NCBI RefSeq assembly: GCF_000336695.1
Contig: NZ_AOMC01000123.1
Span: 1-47,580, forward strand
DNA: 47,580 bases
Reading direction: 5' to 3'
Origin: Halococcus morrhuae DSM 1307
GTDB taxonomy: Archaea; Halobacteriota; Halobacteria; Halobacteriales; Halococcaceae
Position numbers and translations under genes: made by a program. The notes beneath the pieces are model-generated. The model ran no database searches, was not told the DNA's origin, and worked only from the letters and a program-made list of their open reading frames with translations. Position 1 is the stretch's first letter. Each line of letters opens with the position of its first letter. Below are positions 14,947-23,859 of the stretch, piece after piece.

Positions 14947-16617
14947 ATGCCGCTCGAATCCATCGCGGCCGGCCCGTGGGCGCTGGTGCCGGCGCTGCTG
15001 GCCATCTCGCTGGCGTGGTACGTCCGGGACGCGCTCATCGGCCTGTTCGTCGGGATCGCCGGCGGCGCGGTCGTCTACGGTCTCTTTCGTCCCGAAGTCG
15101 TCGGCGTGCCGCCCGGGCTCGACGGCCCGTTGGGAACGCTCCTCGGCGGCCTGCTCGGGATCACGGTGATCCCCGAACTCGTCGCCACGTCGCCGCTGTT
15201 CGCCGACCCGTGGTACGTGAAGAACGTGTTGCTCGCCCTCTTCGCGATCGGTGGCCTGATGGGGCTGATGATCCGTGCCGGGGCGATCCGCGGCGTGCTG
15301 GAGGCGCTCGCCAGCCGCGTCGAATCGCCCGCCGACGCCGAGAAAGCCTCCTTCCTCGCGGGGATCATCATCCACATCGACGACTACTTCAACTGCTTAG
15401 TGGTGGGCTCGATGATGCGCCCACTGACCGACGAACACGACGTCTCGCGGGCGAAGCTCGCCTACTACGTCGATAGCGCTGGCAGCCCGGCCGCCCGCCT
15501 CGCCTTCTACTCGACGTGGGGCGTCGCGCTCGTCGGGTTCATCGGGGCCGGCATCACCGCCGCCGCGAAACAGAACGTCCTCCCCGCCGGGATGTCGGGC
15601 TACGTTACACAGACCGGCGACGGCCTCCAGGCGGCCACCGACGCCGTCTGGCCGCTGTTTTTCAATACACTTGGATTCGCCTTCTACTCGTGGGTCGCGC
15701 TCGTCGTCGCCGCGCTGGTCGCCTGGCAGGTACTTCCCAATATCTTCGAGATGGGCGAGGAAGAGGAACGCGCCCGCAACGGCGGTGGCGTCGTGGGCCC
15801 CGACGACGATCCCCTGGTCTCCGACGAGATGGCGAACTACGAGATGTACGAGGGCGCGACGCCCGACTGGCGCAACTTCGCCATCCCCGTGCTCACCATC
15901 GTCGGCATCGGCCTGCTGGCGATGTTCTGGCGCTCCTCGCCCGTGCTGAACGCGCCGCAAACGACGTCCGTAGTCTCGGCGTTCGGCTACGAACTGCTCG
16001 TCCCCGCGGGCGGCCCGTGGTCGCTCAACATCGGTGAGATCCGGCTCGGACTCGCGTCGATGATGGGGCTGCTCGTCGGCTTCGTCCTGTTCAGGGTCCG
16101 CGGCGACATCCCCTCGAACGGCGACGCGACCGACGCGATGATCAACGGGTTCAAGGGGATCTTCCTCGCGGCCGCGATCCTCACGCTCGCGATCACCATC
16201 CAGAACACCGTCTCGACGCTCGGCATCTCCTCGTTCGTCACCGACTGGTTCCAGGGCGTCCCCGTGGGACTCATCCCGGTGCTCGTCTTCGCCGTGACGG
16301 CGTTCGTCAGCTTCTCCGACGGGAGTTCCTGGGCGACCTACGGCATCATGTTCCCGATCGTCATCCCCGTGGCGTTCACCACCGGTGCGAACCTCCCGCT
16401 CGCCCTCGGCGCGGTGCTCTCGGGCGGGATCTTCGGCGATCACTGCTCGCCGATCTCCGATACTACTGTACTATCCTCGTCGACAAGCGGCGCGGACCAC
16501 ATGGTCCACGTCAGAACACAGATCCCCTACGCGCTCATCTGTGCCGCGATCGCCGGCACGCTGTTCCTCGTGCTCGGCTTCCTCGTTCCGGGGGACTTCT
16601 CGATCATCCCGTACTGA
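14947..16617 (+). CDS. Na+/H+ antiporter, NhaC family
   Basis: The protein has 556 residues with about 11-12 membrane helices. NhaC signatures include IDDYFNCLVVGSMMRPLTD, YYVDSAGSPAARLAFYSTWG, and the C-terminal SFSDGSSWATYGIMFPI followed by GGIFGDHCSPISDTTVLSS. Members exchange sodium for protons or organic ions; the extra loop (residues about 265-310) is acidic and cytoplasmic as is common in haloarchaea. It converges with the symporter gene, 27 bases between stops. Confidence 0.92.
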   Translation: MPLESIAAGPWALVPALLAISLAWYVRDALIGLFVGIAGGAVVYGLFRPEVVGVPPGLDGPLGTLLGGLLGITVIPELVATSPLFADPWYVKNVLLALFAIGGLMGLMIRAGAIRGVLEALASRVESPADAEKASFLAGIIIHIDDYFNCLVVGSMMRPLTDEHDVSRAKLAYYVDSAGSPAARLAFYSTWGVALVGFIGAGITAAAKQNVLPAGMSGYVTQTGDGLQAATDAVWPLFFNTLGFAFYSWVALVVAALVAWQVLPNIFEMGEEEERARNGGGVVGPDDDPLVSDEMANYEMYEGATPDWRNFAIPVLTIVGIGLLAMFWRSSPVLNAPQTTSVVSAFGYELLVPAGGPWSLNIGEIRLGLASMMGLLVGFVLFRVRGDIPSNGDATDAMINGFKGIFLAAAILTLAITIQNTVSTLGISSFVTDWFQGVPVGLIPVLVFAVTAFVSFSDGSSWATYGIMFPIVIPVAFTTGANLPLALGAVLSGGIFGDHCSPISDTTVLSSSTSGADHMVHVRTQIPYALICAAIAGTLFLVLGFLVPGDFSIIPY

Positions 16618-16644
16618 TCGAGTCGCCGCCCACGATCGATTCGT

Positions 16645-17952
16645 TCAGTCGTCCTGTGGCGTCCCCGCCGGCTCGCTACTGCCCGACCAGACGCTCGCAG
16701 TGCGGTCGATGCCGTTGTAGACGTGTGCGACGAGCGTCGTCACGGCCAGATCGCCGGTGACGTTGTTCATCGTCCGGAGGCGATCGAGCAGCGGATCGAC
16801 GCCGGCGACCATCCCGACCACCTCCAGCGGGAGCCCCAACTGCGTGAGCACGAGCGTCAGCATGATGAGACCGCTGCCCGGCACGCCAGCGGTCCCGATG
16901 CTCGCGAGCAGCGCGGTGACGACGACGGTGAACTGTTCGCCGAGCGTGAGCGCCTGGCCGACGAGGTTCGCCGCGAAGATGGCGGCCACGCCCTGATACA
17001 TCGCGGTACCGTCCATGTTGATCGTCGCTCCCAGCGGGAGCGAGAAGCTGTAGATCTCCTCGTCGATGCCGAAGTTCTCGTCGGCATTGCTCATCGTCAC
17101 CGGGAGCGTGCCGCTCGACGAGCGAATGCTGAGCGCCGTCACCATCGCCTCGCGCGCCCCACGGAGGAACGCGATCGGCGACTCCCCGAGGATGCCGCGC
17201 TGGATCACAAGGAGATAGGTGAGCCCGATGTGGATGCCGACGGCGAGCGCGAGCGCGCCGATGAGTTTCGCGTACGGAACGATGGCATCGACGCCCGCCG
17301 TGCCGAAGGTGGCGGCCATCAGCGCGAACACGCCGATGATGCCGAACTCCATGACGCCCCAGACGATCTTGAACATCGCTTCCGCGCCCGCCTCGACGAC
17401 ATCGAAGATCGTCTCGACGCCGCGGTGGACGGCGGTGTCGGCGTCGAACTCCTCCTGGAGGAGCGCAAGCGCGATCCCGAAGACGAGCGTGAAGAAGATC
17501 ACCGGTAGGATGTCGCCCTCGGCCATCGCGCCGAGCGGGTTCGTCGGCACGATTCCCAGCAGGACCTCGCCGATGTTCGGGGCCTGTTTCGTCTGGACGT
17601 CCGTGCTGACGACGTCGAGGCCGACGCCAGGATCGACGAGGTTGCCGACGGCGAGCCCGATGACGATCGCGATCGCGGTCGTCACGATATAGCACAGAAC
17701 GGTGACGCCGCCGATCCGTCCGAGCGTCGACGGCGTGAGCCGCCGTGCGCCCATCAACAGCGTGAAGAAGACGATCGGGACGATGATCATCTTGAGCAGT
17801 CTGACGAACAGGTCGCCGATCGGCTGAAGCGCCGTCAAGGGTTCGCCGCCGATCAACCCCGCCAGCGAGCCGAGAACGAACGCCACGCCGATACGGTAGA
17901 CGATCGGTATCGAGCGATAGCGTGACCAGAGAGACGATGCCGAGGATGACAT
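16645..17952 (-). CDS. Sodium:dicarboxylate (glutamate/C4) symporter, DAACS family
   Basis: The protein has 435 residues with about 8 membrane helices and two re-entrant loops. Signatures are SSSGTLPVTM (HP1), NMDGTAMYQGVAAIFAAN (TM7 NMDGT motif), GTAGVPGSGLIM (HP2) and DPLLDRLRTMNNVTGD (TM8 sodium/substrate site). It imports glutamate, aspartate or C4-dicarboxylates with sodium. In TM8 the DxxxDxxRTxxNVxGD pattern retains the Arg expected for acidic substrates. Confidence 0.93.
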   Translation of the reverse strand: MSSSASSLWSRYRSIPIVYRIGVAFVLGSLAGLIGGEPLTALQPIGDLFVRLLKMIIVPIVFFTLLMGARRLTPSTLGRIGGVTVLCYIVTTAIAIVIGLAVGNLVDPGVGLDVVSTDVQTKQAPNIGEVLLGIVPTNPLGAMAEGDILPVIFFTLVFGIALALLQEEFDADTAVHRGVETIFDVVEAGAEAMFKIVWGVMEFGIIGVFALMAATFGTAGVDAIVPYAKLIGALALAVGIHIGLTYLLVIQRGILGESPIAFLRGAREAMVTALSIRSSSGTLPVTMSNADENFGIDEEIYSFSLPLGATINMDGTAMYQGVAAIFAANLVGQALTLGEQFTVVVTALLASIGTAGVPGSGLIMLTLVLTQLGLPLEVVGMVAGVDPLLDRLRTMNNVTGDLAVTTLVAHVYNGIDRTASVWSGSSEPAGTPQDD

Positions 17953-18068
17953 ACACTGTCGTCCATGCGAGATAGCGATGAACGTTTCGGACGATCCTCG
18001 TACCGAAGCACGCTACCATCGGCCAAGCGGAGTCGGGCGAACCGATGGGCTCACAGCGTGGGTTCGCC

Positions 18069-19838
18069 TCAGTCCGTGCCCCAGACGTCCGCGAGCGGGT
18101 GGTCGTCCGGATTTGATCGACTGCTCCGCCGTCCCGATTGGCTTGAACCGCCGCTGCCGCCGTTGGTGTCATCGCTGTCGGCGCTCGCCGCACCCGGATC
18201 GAATGCCGGCAGATTTGGACTGCTCATCCGATCGACCTGAGCGGTGAACCAGTCGGGCATCGCACCCCGCGAGCGATCGAACAGATCGATCAGGCTCGAA
18301 TCGGCGAGATACGTCCGCCCGAAGTCCTCCGGCGAGCGCACGACGCGGCCACAGGCCTGGATGACGGTCTTGAGCGCCGTCCGGTAGTACCAGCCCCACT
18401 GGCCCTCTTCGAGCCGGCGGGCGACGCGCGAATCGCGCGTGTTCGGATACGGGGCCTTGCAGAGCACCTGCCAGCGCGCGCGGTCGTCGGCCAGATCGAG
18501 CGCTTCCTCCATCTTCACCGAGACGAACAGTTCGGGATCGTCGGTCGCGAGCCACGAGCTCAGCTGTGCGTCCCTGTCGTCGCTGTCGTGCGTTCTGATT
18601 CGCTCGTCGACGCCGAACTCCCGGAGTCGGTCGGCGAGGCGCTCGGCGATCGCGTAGGAGTGGGCGTGGACGATCCCCTTCTCGTCGTCGTGTTTCGCCA
18701 GTAGTCGAACGAGCAACCGGGCGACTTCCGGGATCGTGTCGTCGCGGTGCTCGTAGGTCATCTTCCCCTGGGTCACGTCGTACAGCGGGCGGTTCTCGAC
18801 CGGAAACGTGTGGGAGATGTCCACCAGCGCGGTCTTGGCGGGATCGAGACCGACGCCGCGACAGAACCCTTCCTTGTCGAGGATCGTCGCCGAGAGCAGT
18901 GCGAACGTGTTGCCGCGCTCCCAGACGGTGTGGTTGAGATATCGCTCCGGCGCGAGCGGCTTGATCGTCACTGGGCTCCCCTCGCCCGCGCTGTCGACGA
19001 CCCACGTGCTCGCACTCATCGGATCGCGGTAATCCGAGACGAACCACTTCAGATTCGAGATGAGCTCCTGCAGGCGATCGCGCTCGGTGACTTCGGCGAT
19101 CGAGAGCTCTTCGGCCCCCACGAGAGTGTCCTTCCGGCGCGTACAGACGTCGACGAGCCGGTCGGCGAACCGTGCGGCCGCCTCCGGACCGTCGATCTCG
19201 GGGATGGTGATCTCGTCCCAGACCGGGACCGTCGACGGGCGGAGGTCGATCGTCGCGTACATCTCGGCCCACTCGGCGAGCCCGTGGGCCTCGTCGATCA
19301 CGACGACATCGCGCTGGCCGAAGGACTCGGAGCCGGCGGTCTGCATGAAGTAGGCGAGCGTCATCGCCGCGATCGAGCGGTTCGAGGCGATGGCACGATC
19401 GGAGAAGTACGGACAGCGATGGCGGATCGAGCAGTCGAAGCCGCTCTCGCGGGCGCACGGCGCACGATCGACGGGGGTGTCGGTCTCGCCCGGAAGAAGG
19501 CAGCTGTAGTTGCGCTTGCCACGGATGACCTGAAGATCCGAAAGAAGCGGATCGGCGGCGACGTCGTCAAGCTGGGAGACCTGCGGGGTGGTGTAGTACG
19601 CGCCGATGGCGTCCTGGGGATCGGCCTCGTCGGGCTGGCGCGCACAGCCGGCGATGGCACGGGCGAGCAGCGACTTCCCCGACCCTGTGGGCGCGCGCAC
19701 GAGCACCACGTCGTTGTCCGATTCGAGCGCCTCACCGATCTTTCCGAGCGCTCGCTGCTGGTTGCCGCGATAGGAGGGAGCGGGAAACTCGGCTGTGAGG
19801 CGCGCGGGGTCCACACGAACGAAACCGCTGCCCGGCAC
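18069..19838 (-). CDS. XPD/DinG-like Fe-S superfamily 2 DNA helicase
   Basis: The protein has 589 residues. Walker A is APTGSGKS (49-56) and Walker B is DEAH (182-185). Between them four cysteines, Cys113, 128, 136 and 142, match the 4Fe-4S domain of XPD, FancJ and DinG. Motif VI is QACGRVVRSPEDFG, typical of Rad3-type helicases. It likely unwinds DNA 5'-3' in repair. The last 50 residues are a disordered Ser/Gly/Asp tail. The start is a GTG at 19838 because no ATG precedes the conserved PSYRGNQQRAL region. Whether this is the organism's XPD or a paralogue cannot be said. Confidence 0.9.
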   Translation of the reverse strand: MPGSGFVRVDPARLTAEFPAPSYRGNQQRALGKIGEALESDNDVVLVRAPTGSGKSLLARAIAGCARQPDEADPQDAIGAYYTTPQVSQLDDVAADPLLSDLQVIRGKRNYSCLLPGETDTPVDRAPCARESGFDCSIRHRCPYFSDRAIASNRSIAAMTLAYFMQTAGSESFGQRDVVVIDEAHGLAEWAEMYATIDLRPSTVPVWDEITIPEIDGPEAAARFADRLVDVCTRRKDTLVGAEELSIAEVTERDRLQELISNLKWFVSDYRDPMSASTWVVDSAGEGSPVTIKPLAPERYLNHTVWERGNTFALLSATILDKEGFCRGVGLDPAKTALVDISHTFPVENRPLYDVTQGKMTYEHRDDTIPEVARLLVRLLAKHDDEKGIVHAHSYAIAERLADRLREFGVDERIRTHDSDDRDAQLSSWLATDDPELFVSVKMEEALDLADDRARWQVLCKAPYPNTRDSRVARRLEEGQWGWYYRTALKTVIQACGRVVRSPEDFGRTYLADSSLIDLFDRSRGAMPDWFTAQVDRMSSPNLPAFDPGAASADSDDTNGGSGGSSQSGRRSSRSNPDDHPLADVWGTD

Positions 19839-19903
19839 GTAAACCCTCCGAGCGATGCGTACCGTCGGAGCGACGCATCCGGATCACTCGCCACGGAATC
19901 GCG

Positions 19904-20113
19904 CTACGCTCGCTCGTCAAGGGCCGCGACGTCGTCAGCCCGTGGATTGTCCGGGAGTCGGTCGATGCAGTCGTAACAGAGGAAATGCTCCGAGTCGTCG
20001 GTGAATTCGAGCGTGAGACCGCCGCTCTCGTCGCCGCCGAACGTCCAGAGATTGGCGACGCCGCCGGCGATCTGCACCGACCGCCCGCAGCCGTCGCACG
20101 GCTCGGTGGCCAT
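19904..20113 (-). CDS. Small haloarchaeal zinc-ribbon-like protein
   Basis: The protein has 69 residues: MATEPCDGCGRSVQIAGG at the start and FLCYDCIDRLPDN later. Two CxxC pairs (C6/C9 and C50/C53 approximately) form a probable treble-clef or zinc ribbon. It resembles a short haloarchaeal DUF (DUF7561-like by memory). No function is known. The ATG at 20113 is at the start of conservation; the upstream extension is not credible. Confidence 0.75.
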   Translation of the reverse strand: MATEPCDGCGRSVQIAGGVANLWTFGGDESGGLTLEFTDDSEHFLCYDCIDRLPDNPRADDVAALDERA

Positions 20114-20250
20114 GATTGCGATCGGGTGTGGGCGCGGATAGCACTTTCTCAACGATGATGGCTTGAAGGAACTGAGATCGATAATCTGGTTGGCTGTTGT
20201 GACCGCCCGCACAGCACGACTGCTGACGACAATGAGAAACCGCAACCGCC

Positions 20251-20373
20251 CCGCACAGCCCACGTACCTCCCCAGCCGATTCGCTCGCTGCGTTCGCTTT
20301 GCTCACTTCGCTCGCCCATCCCTCGCACGCCGATCCGCGCTCGGTGCTCGCCGGCGAGGCGCTTCGCGCCTCG
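20251..20373 (-). repeat. Intergenic repeat family B, copy 2, plus triloop palindrome
   Basis: On the reverse strand this contains GAGGGATGGGCGAGCGAAGT, a 19-base insertion, then GAATCGGCTGGGGAGGTACG and GTGGGCTG, matching 12118-12178. A perfect 8-bp stem with a TTC loop lies at 20355-20373 (CGAGGCGC/GCGCCTCG). The whole 20114-20495 gap has no gene, apart from the promoter CTTATG at 20467-20472 for the next gene. Confidence 0.65.
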
Positions 20374-20466
20374 CGTTGCTCGCACACAAGCGCGAGCGCG
20401 CGCCACCGCAACCGGTGTTCGTTGGATCGAGGAATTTCCGGATCGGTCGCTACCGTCGAGCGTGAA

Positions 20467-20472
20467 CTTATG
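20467..20472 (+). promoter_or_regulatory. TATA element of the SDR gene
   Basis: CTTATG lies 24-29 bases before the ATG at 20496, the same spacing and sequence as upstream of htpX. Confidence 0.5.
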
Positions 20473-20495
20473 GCCTGTCCGCTCCTCGCGTCCCT

Positions 20496-21422
20496 ATGCG
20501 CGTTCTGGTCACTGGCGCGACGGGTTTCGTCGGCAGTCGGCTCGTGCCCGCACTTCTCGCGGCGGATCACGAGGTAGTCGCGCTCACCCGCGACGCCGAC
20601 GGCTACGACGGGCCGGCCGAGGACGTCCGCGAGGGCGACATCCTCGATCCGGGGAGCTTCGAGGGTGCTCTCGACGGGATCGAAGCGGCCTACTACCTCA
20701 TCCACTCGATGGACTCGGGCACCGGTTTCGCCGCCCGCGATCGGAAGGCGGCGCACAACTTCCAGCGCGCGGCGAGCGAGGCCGGCGTCTCGCGGGTGCT
20801 CTATCTCGGCGGCCTCGGCGAGACGCGCGAGCGACTCTCGGAACATCTCCAGTCGCGCCGCGAGGTCGAGACGATCCTGGAGAAGGGGTCGTTCGATCTC
20901 ACGACGCTTCGAGCGGCGATCATCATCGGCAACGGCTCGTCGAGTTTCGCGATGGTCGAGCAGCTCGTCCACCGCCTGCCGGTGATGGTCACGCCGACGT
21001 GGGTGCGCACCGAATGCCAGCCGATCGCCATCGCCGACGTCGTGAGCTATCTCGTCGGCGTGCTCGACGTTCCTGAAACCGCCGCCGACACCTACGAGAT
21101 CGGCGGTCCGGAGGTTCTCAGCTACCAAGAGCTGCTCCGGCGCACGGCCGCGGTCGCGGGGCGATCGCTCCACATCGTCCCGGTGCCGGTGCTCTCGCCA
21201 CAGCTCTCGGCCTACTGGGTCGATCTCGTCACCAGCGTCCCGAAATCGGTCGCTCATCCGCTGATCCTGGGGCTGAAAAACCGCGTCGTCGTCACCGACA
21301 CGCGCATCGAGGAGCTGCTCCCGATCGAGCGCACGGAGTTCGAGACGGCCGTCGAGCGGGCGCTCGGCGTCGCAGCCGAGCCCGCGCCCGAACGCCCCGC
21401 CGAACGCGCGCGGGCGGACTGA
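20496..21422 (+). CDS. NAD(P)-binding atypical SDR / NmrA-like epimerase
   Basis: The protein has 308 residues. The Rossmann glycine motif TGATGFVG is at 6-13, followed by YLIHSMDSGTGFAARDRKAA, LYLGGLGE (replacing the usual catalytic YxxxK strand) and SRREVETILEKG, then a C-terminal domain QPIAIADVVSYLVGVLD...YEIGGPE. This is the atypical SDR type also seen in complex I NDUFA9-like and quinone reductase proteins. The substrate is unknown. Its stop overlaps the next start by one base (TGATG), so the two are coupled. Confidence 0.87.
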   Translation: MRVLVTGATGFVGSRLVPALLAADHEVVALTRDADGYDGPAEDVREGDILDPGSFEGALDGIEAAYYLIHSMDSGTGFAARDRKAAHNFQRAASEAGVSRVLYLGGLGETRERLSEHLQSRREVETILEKGSFDLTTLRAAIIIGNGSSSFAMVEQLVHRLPVMVTPTWVRTECQPIAIADVVSYLVGVLDVPETAADTYEIGGPEVLSYQELLRRTAAVAGRSLHIVPVPVLSPQLSAYWVDLVTSVPKSVAHPLILGLKNRVVVTDTRIEELLPIERTEFETAVERALGVAAEPAPERPAERARAD

Positions 21423-22147
21423 TGAGCGGCCCCGAGTTCGGCGAGACGTGGACCTACGAGAGCATCGTCGGTGCGCTCCCCGGCATCGAGGTCTCGACGA
21501 CGCTCGCGCTCGCCATCCAGCTCGGCGTCTTCGAGGTGGGTGTGATCGTGCTCGCCTGGTACTACGACCTCTGGAACGTCGCGCTCGCGGGCAGCGCGGC
21601 CGTCTTCGTCGCCGGCATCGGCTCGATCGAGATGGTCCGCGTCGCCCGGCGCATCCGCAGCGTCGAGATGCCGGGAGCCTATCGCCGACTACTGTTCGGC
21701 TCGAACATGGAAGTCGTGCTGGCAGTGCTGGCTTTTTGCGCGATGCTTACCTACCTGTTCGTCCCGAATCCCGCGAGCGGTCGCGCGCCGTTTCTCGATC
21801 GCCTTCTCGGGCCGAACCCGCCTGTCCTAGTCGTCTACTTCCTACTCATGGTGCTCTGGGACGTCTGCTATCGCATCGGCACGGGCTGGTGGGCGACGGT
21901 GACGGCCGTCTGGCGCTCCTACCGATACGTCTTCGACGACGAGACCGCACGAACGCTACTGCGGGCCGACGTCGAGACGATCGCGTTCGGTCTCGTCCAG
22001 CTACTGTTGGTACCGTTCGTGCTCGATTACCCCGTCCTCCGTGCCGTGTTGCTCGCACACGTCTCGGCGGTGATCGTTGTGACGAGCGTCTCGCTGTGGT
22101 TGCTGTGGCGAAGCGAGGAGGGCGATGCGGGCGCTACTGCGATTTGA
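21422..22147 (+). CDS. Polytopic membrane protein of unknown function
   Basis: The protein has 241 residues with about six membrane helices: LALAIQLGVFEVGVIVLAWY, VALAGSAAVFVAGIG, VVLAVLAFCAMLTYLFV, VLVVYFLLMVLWDVCYRIG, VETIAFGLVQLLLVPFVL and VLLAHVSAVIVVTSVSLWLLW. No catalytic motif was recognised. It is translationally coupled (one-base overlap) to the SDR upstream, which suggests a shared membrane-associated redox or lipid role by inference only. The 3' end overlaps a small convergent gene by 14 bases. Confidence 0.8.
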   Translation: MSGPEFGETWTYESIVGALPGIEVSTTLALAIQLGVFEVGVIVLAWYYDLWNVALAGSAAVFVAGIGSIEMVRVARRIRSVEMPGAYRRLLFGSNMEVVLAVLAFCAMLTYLFVPNPASGRAPFLDRLLGPNPPVLVVYFLLMVLWDVCYRIGTGWWATVTAVWRSYRYVFDDETARTLLRADVETIAFGLVQLLLVPFVLDYPVLRAVLLAHVSAVIVVTSVSLWLLWRSEEGDAGATAI

Positions 22148-22310
22148 TCTCGCGGAACTGCGCGAGGAGATCCTCTGTATCGGCGTCCGCGACGTCGTAC
22201 TCCACGGTTCCCTCGTAGTCGCTGCGCTCGTCGTCGCTACTCGCATCGACCGCGCTGGCTTTCTCCTCGCGGCGCTGGTGTTCGGCCGCGTCATAGGCAC
22301 CCATTGACAT
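22134..22310 (-). CDS. DUF5786-like small haloarchaeal protein
   Basis: This small gene encodes 58 residues starting MSMGAYDAAEHQRREEKASA, with an acidic middle and the terminus DLLAQFREIKSQ. This pattern (MGAYDExEHERRE...YxGxVEYD...LLxQFxEIK) is the haloarchaeal DUF5786 family as remembered. It is predicted to be helical and acidic, function unknown. The ATG at 22310 precedes the conserved MGAYD. It converges with the membrane protein gene and overlaps its last 14 bases. Confidence 0.82.
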   Translation of the reverse strand: MSMGAYDAAEHQRREEKASAVDASSDDERSDYEGTVEYDVADADTEDLLAQFREIKSQ

Positions 22311-22431
22311 AGTGATACACAGTACCGTTGTTCATTCACAACCATGAATGTATCGGTGGTCGGGATGCCGACAGGCCGACACCGACCAGTACGATCGACA
22401 CGGGTAAACGCCCAGCCCGCCTCTGGAGACC

Positions 22432-23430
22432 GTGGCCGGACCGCTCCGTTTCCGTCGTTCCCACGATCACTGGGATCTCGCTCGTCTCCGTCGTGACCTC
22501 CACGAACCGCTCGATGCATCGATCGGTGCACGGCTCACGACCCCCTGGTTCAAGCCGCCGCGTGGTTACACCGGTCGCCGACTCGAAATGGACAACGGCG
22601 ACCGCGCGCTTTTCCTCTGGAACGACGACGCCTTCTGGCTCGGCAACACCCAGACCCCGGAAGCGCTCTGGCGCACCGAGAAGTACGATTTCACGGAGGT
22701 TCCCTACCCCGTGTCGCGCTGGGCACAGCGCGAACTGCTCGCCGAACTGAAGCTCCAGGACCCGTGGCTCGCCCGGTACGAACACCTCTCGTGGTTCTTC
22801 CTCCCGGTGTTCTTCTCGAAGGACGGCCGCGAGAGCACGCGGACTTTCTTCGCCGACCACGCCGCGGGCTTTCCCGACGCCGACCGCGACGCGGCGCTCG
22901 GCTTCTACGAACGGTTCCTCTCGACGGGGGTGCTCGACGACTATCGCTACACGATGGCATCGAAGCTCGGCACCAGCGAGCGCCTCGACCGGACCCGCAT
23001 GAGCGCGACGATGGCCGAGTTCAACGCCGCGAAACTGCTCACCGACGCCGGCTACGCCGTCCGCCCGGAGATCGAGCTGGACTCGGGCTACGCGCTCGAC
23101 TTCCGGGCGACGAGAAACGACGAGGGTACGCTCGTCGAGGTCACGCGACCGAGCCGTCCGACCGGCCGGGCGGCCGACACGCCGACGGCAGCCGCCCGCG
23201 AGACGGCGCTCTCGAAAACCGATGGCCAGCTCGCCGCCCATCCCGAGACGGTGCTGTTCGTCGACTGTAGCTCCTTTCGCGACGACGAATGGGCCGCCCT
23301 CACGGGCGAACAGTCGGGCGTCGGCTACCGTCCGACGGTCGTCTTCCGCGCACGGCCGGACGGCTCCATCACGGGCTATTGCGACGGTGAGATGCCGCTC
23401 GATCTCACTGCGGCCGGCATCGATCCGTAA
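22432..23430 (+). CDS. DUF5784-like haloarchaeal protein, possible PD-(D/E)xK fold
   Basis: The protein has 332 residues starting at a GTG (VAGPLRFRRS). It matches my memory of the haloarchaeal DUF5784 family: LWRTEKYDFTEVPYPVSRWA, YEHLSWFFLPVFFSKDGRES and RYTMASKLGTS. From about residue 190 there is a pattern like the restriction-endonuclease-like fold: MAEFNAAKLLTDAGYAV (Glu196), ALDFRA (Asp223), VEVTRP (Glu236), then LFVDCSSF. The lysine of ExK is replaced by Thr238, so it may be an inactive or divergent nuclease; this is inference. No mobile context is seen. Confidence 0.78.
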   Translation: MAGPLRFRRSHDHWDLARLRRDLHEPLDASIGARLTTPWFKPPRGYTGRRLEMDNGDRALFLWNDDAFWLGNTQTPEALWRTEKYDFTEVPYPVSRWAQRELLAELKLQDPWLARYEHLSWFFLPVFFSKDGRESTRTFFADHAAGFPDADRDAALGFYERFLSTGVLDDYRYTMASKLGTSERLDRTRMSATMAEFNAAKLLTDAGYAVRPEIELDSGYALDFRATRNDEGTLVEVTRPSRPTGRAADTPTAAARETALSKTDGQLAAHPETVLFVDCSSFRDDEWAALTGEQSGVGYRPTVVFRARPDGSITGYCDGEMPLDLTAAGIDP

Positions 23431-23449
23431 CGACGCGCAACCGCACGTC

Positions 23450-23737
23450 TCACAGCGAGACCGGTTCGTGGCCCTCGACGCCGAGCGCCGTCGGATCGCG
23501 GTCGGAGTAGTTCTTGCGACCGATCGCTCCTTCACCGATCGCGCTGTAGGTGGTGAGCCGTGCCTCCTCGGCGGACTCGAAGGTCATCGGCTCCACGCGG
23601 GAGAGCGCATCGCCGAAGGTCTCGGAGCCGTTCGGCAACGATATTTCGAGATCACCATGGGCCGTGATGAGCTCGTCCGTCGTGACCGGGTAGCTGTGCG
23701 CATCGAGTCGCTCGTCCACGTCCGTCATGAACTGCAT
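23450..23737 (-). CDS. DUF5789-like small haloarchaeal protein
   Basis: The protein has 95 residues: DERLDAHSYPVTTDELITAH, then LSRVEPMTFESAEEARLTTY and AIGEGAIGRKNYSDRDP. It is consistent with the haloarchaeal DUF5789 family, whose members are small and of unknown function. The ATG at 23737 is supported by TTTATG on the reverse strand at 23768-23763, 26-31 bases upstream. It converges with the DUF5784-like gene (19 bases between stops). Confidence 0.8.
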   Translation of the reverse strand: MQFMTDVDERLDAHSYPVTTDELITAHGDLEISLPNGSETFGDALSRVEPMTFESAEEARLTTYSAIGEGAIGRKNYSDRDPTALGVEGHEPVSL

Positions 23738-23762
23738 GATAGATCGGGATAGTCGGACCTTC

Positions 23763-23768
23763 ATAAAC
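23763..23768 (-). promoter_or_regulatory. TATA element of the DUF5789-like gene
   Basis: TTTATG on the reverse strand, 26-31 bases before the ATG at 23737; decides that start over upstream in-frame methionines. Confidence 0.5.
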
Positions 23769-23859
23769 GTTGTCTGGAGATTCCGCCCGAGACCTAGTAG
23801 ATCATCTAGGAGTGGGATCGCCCAGAACGGACTTATTCGCGGCCCGCTTCCATCGGCCA

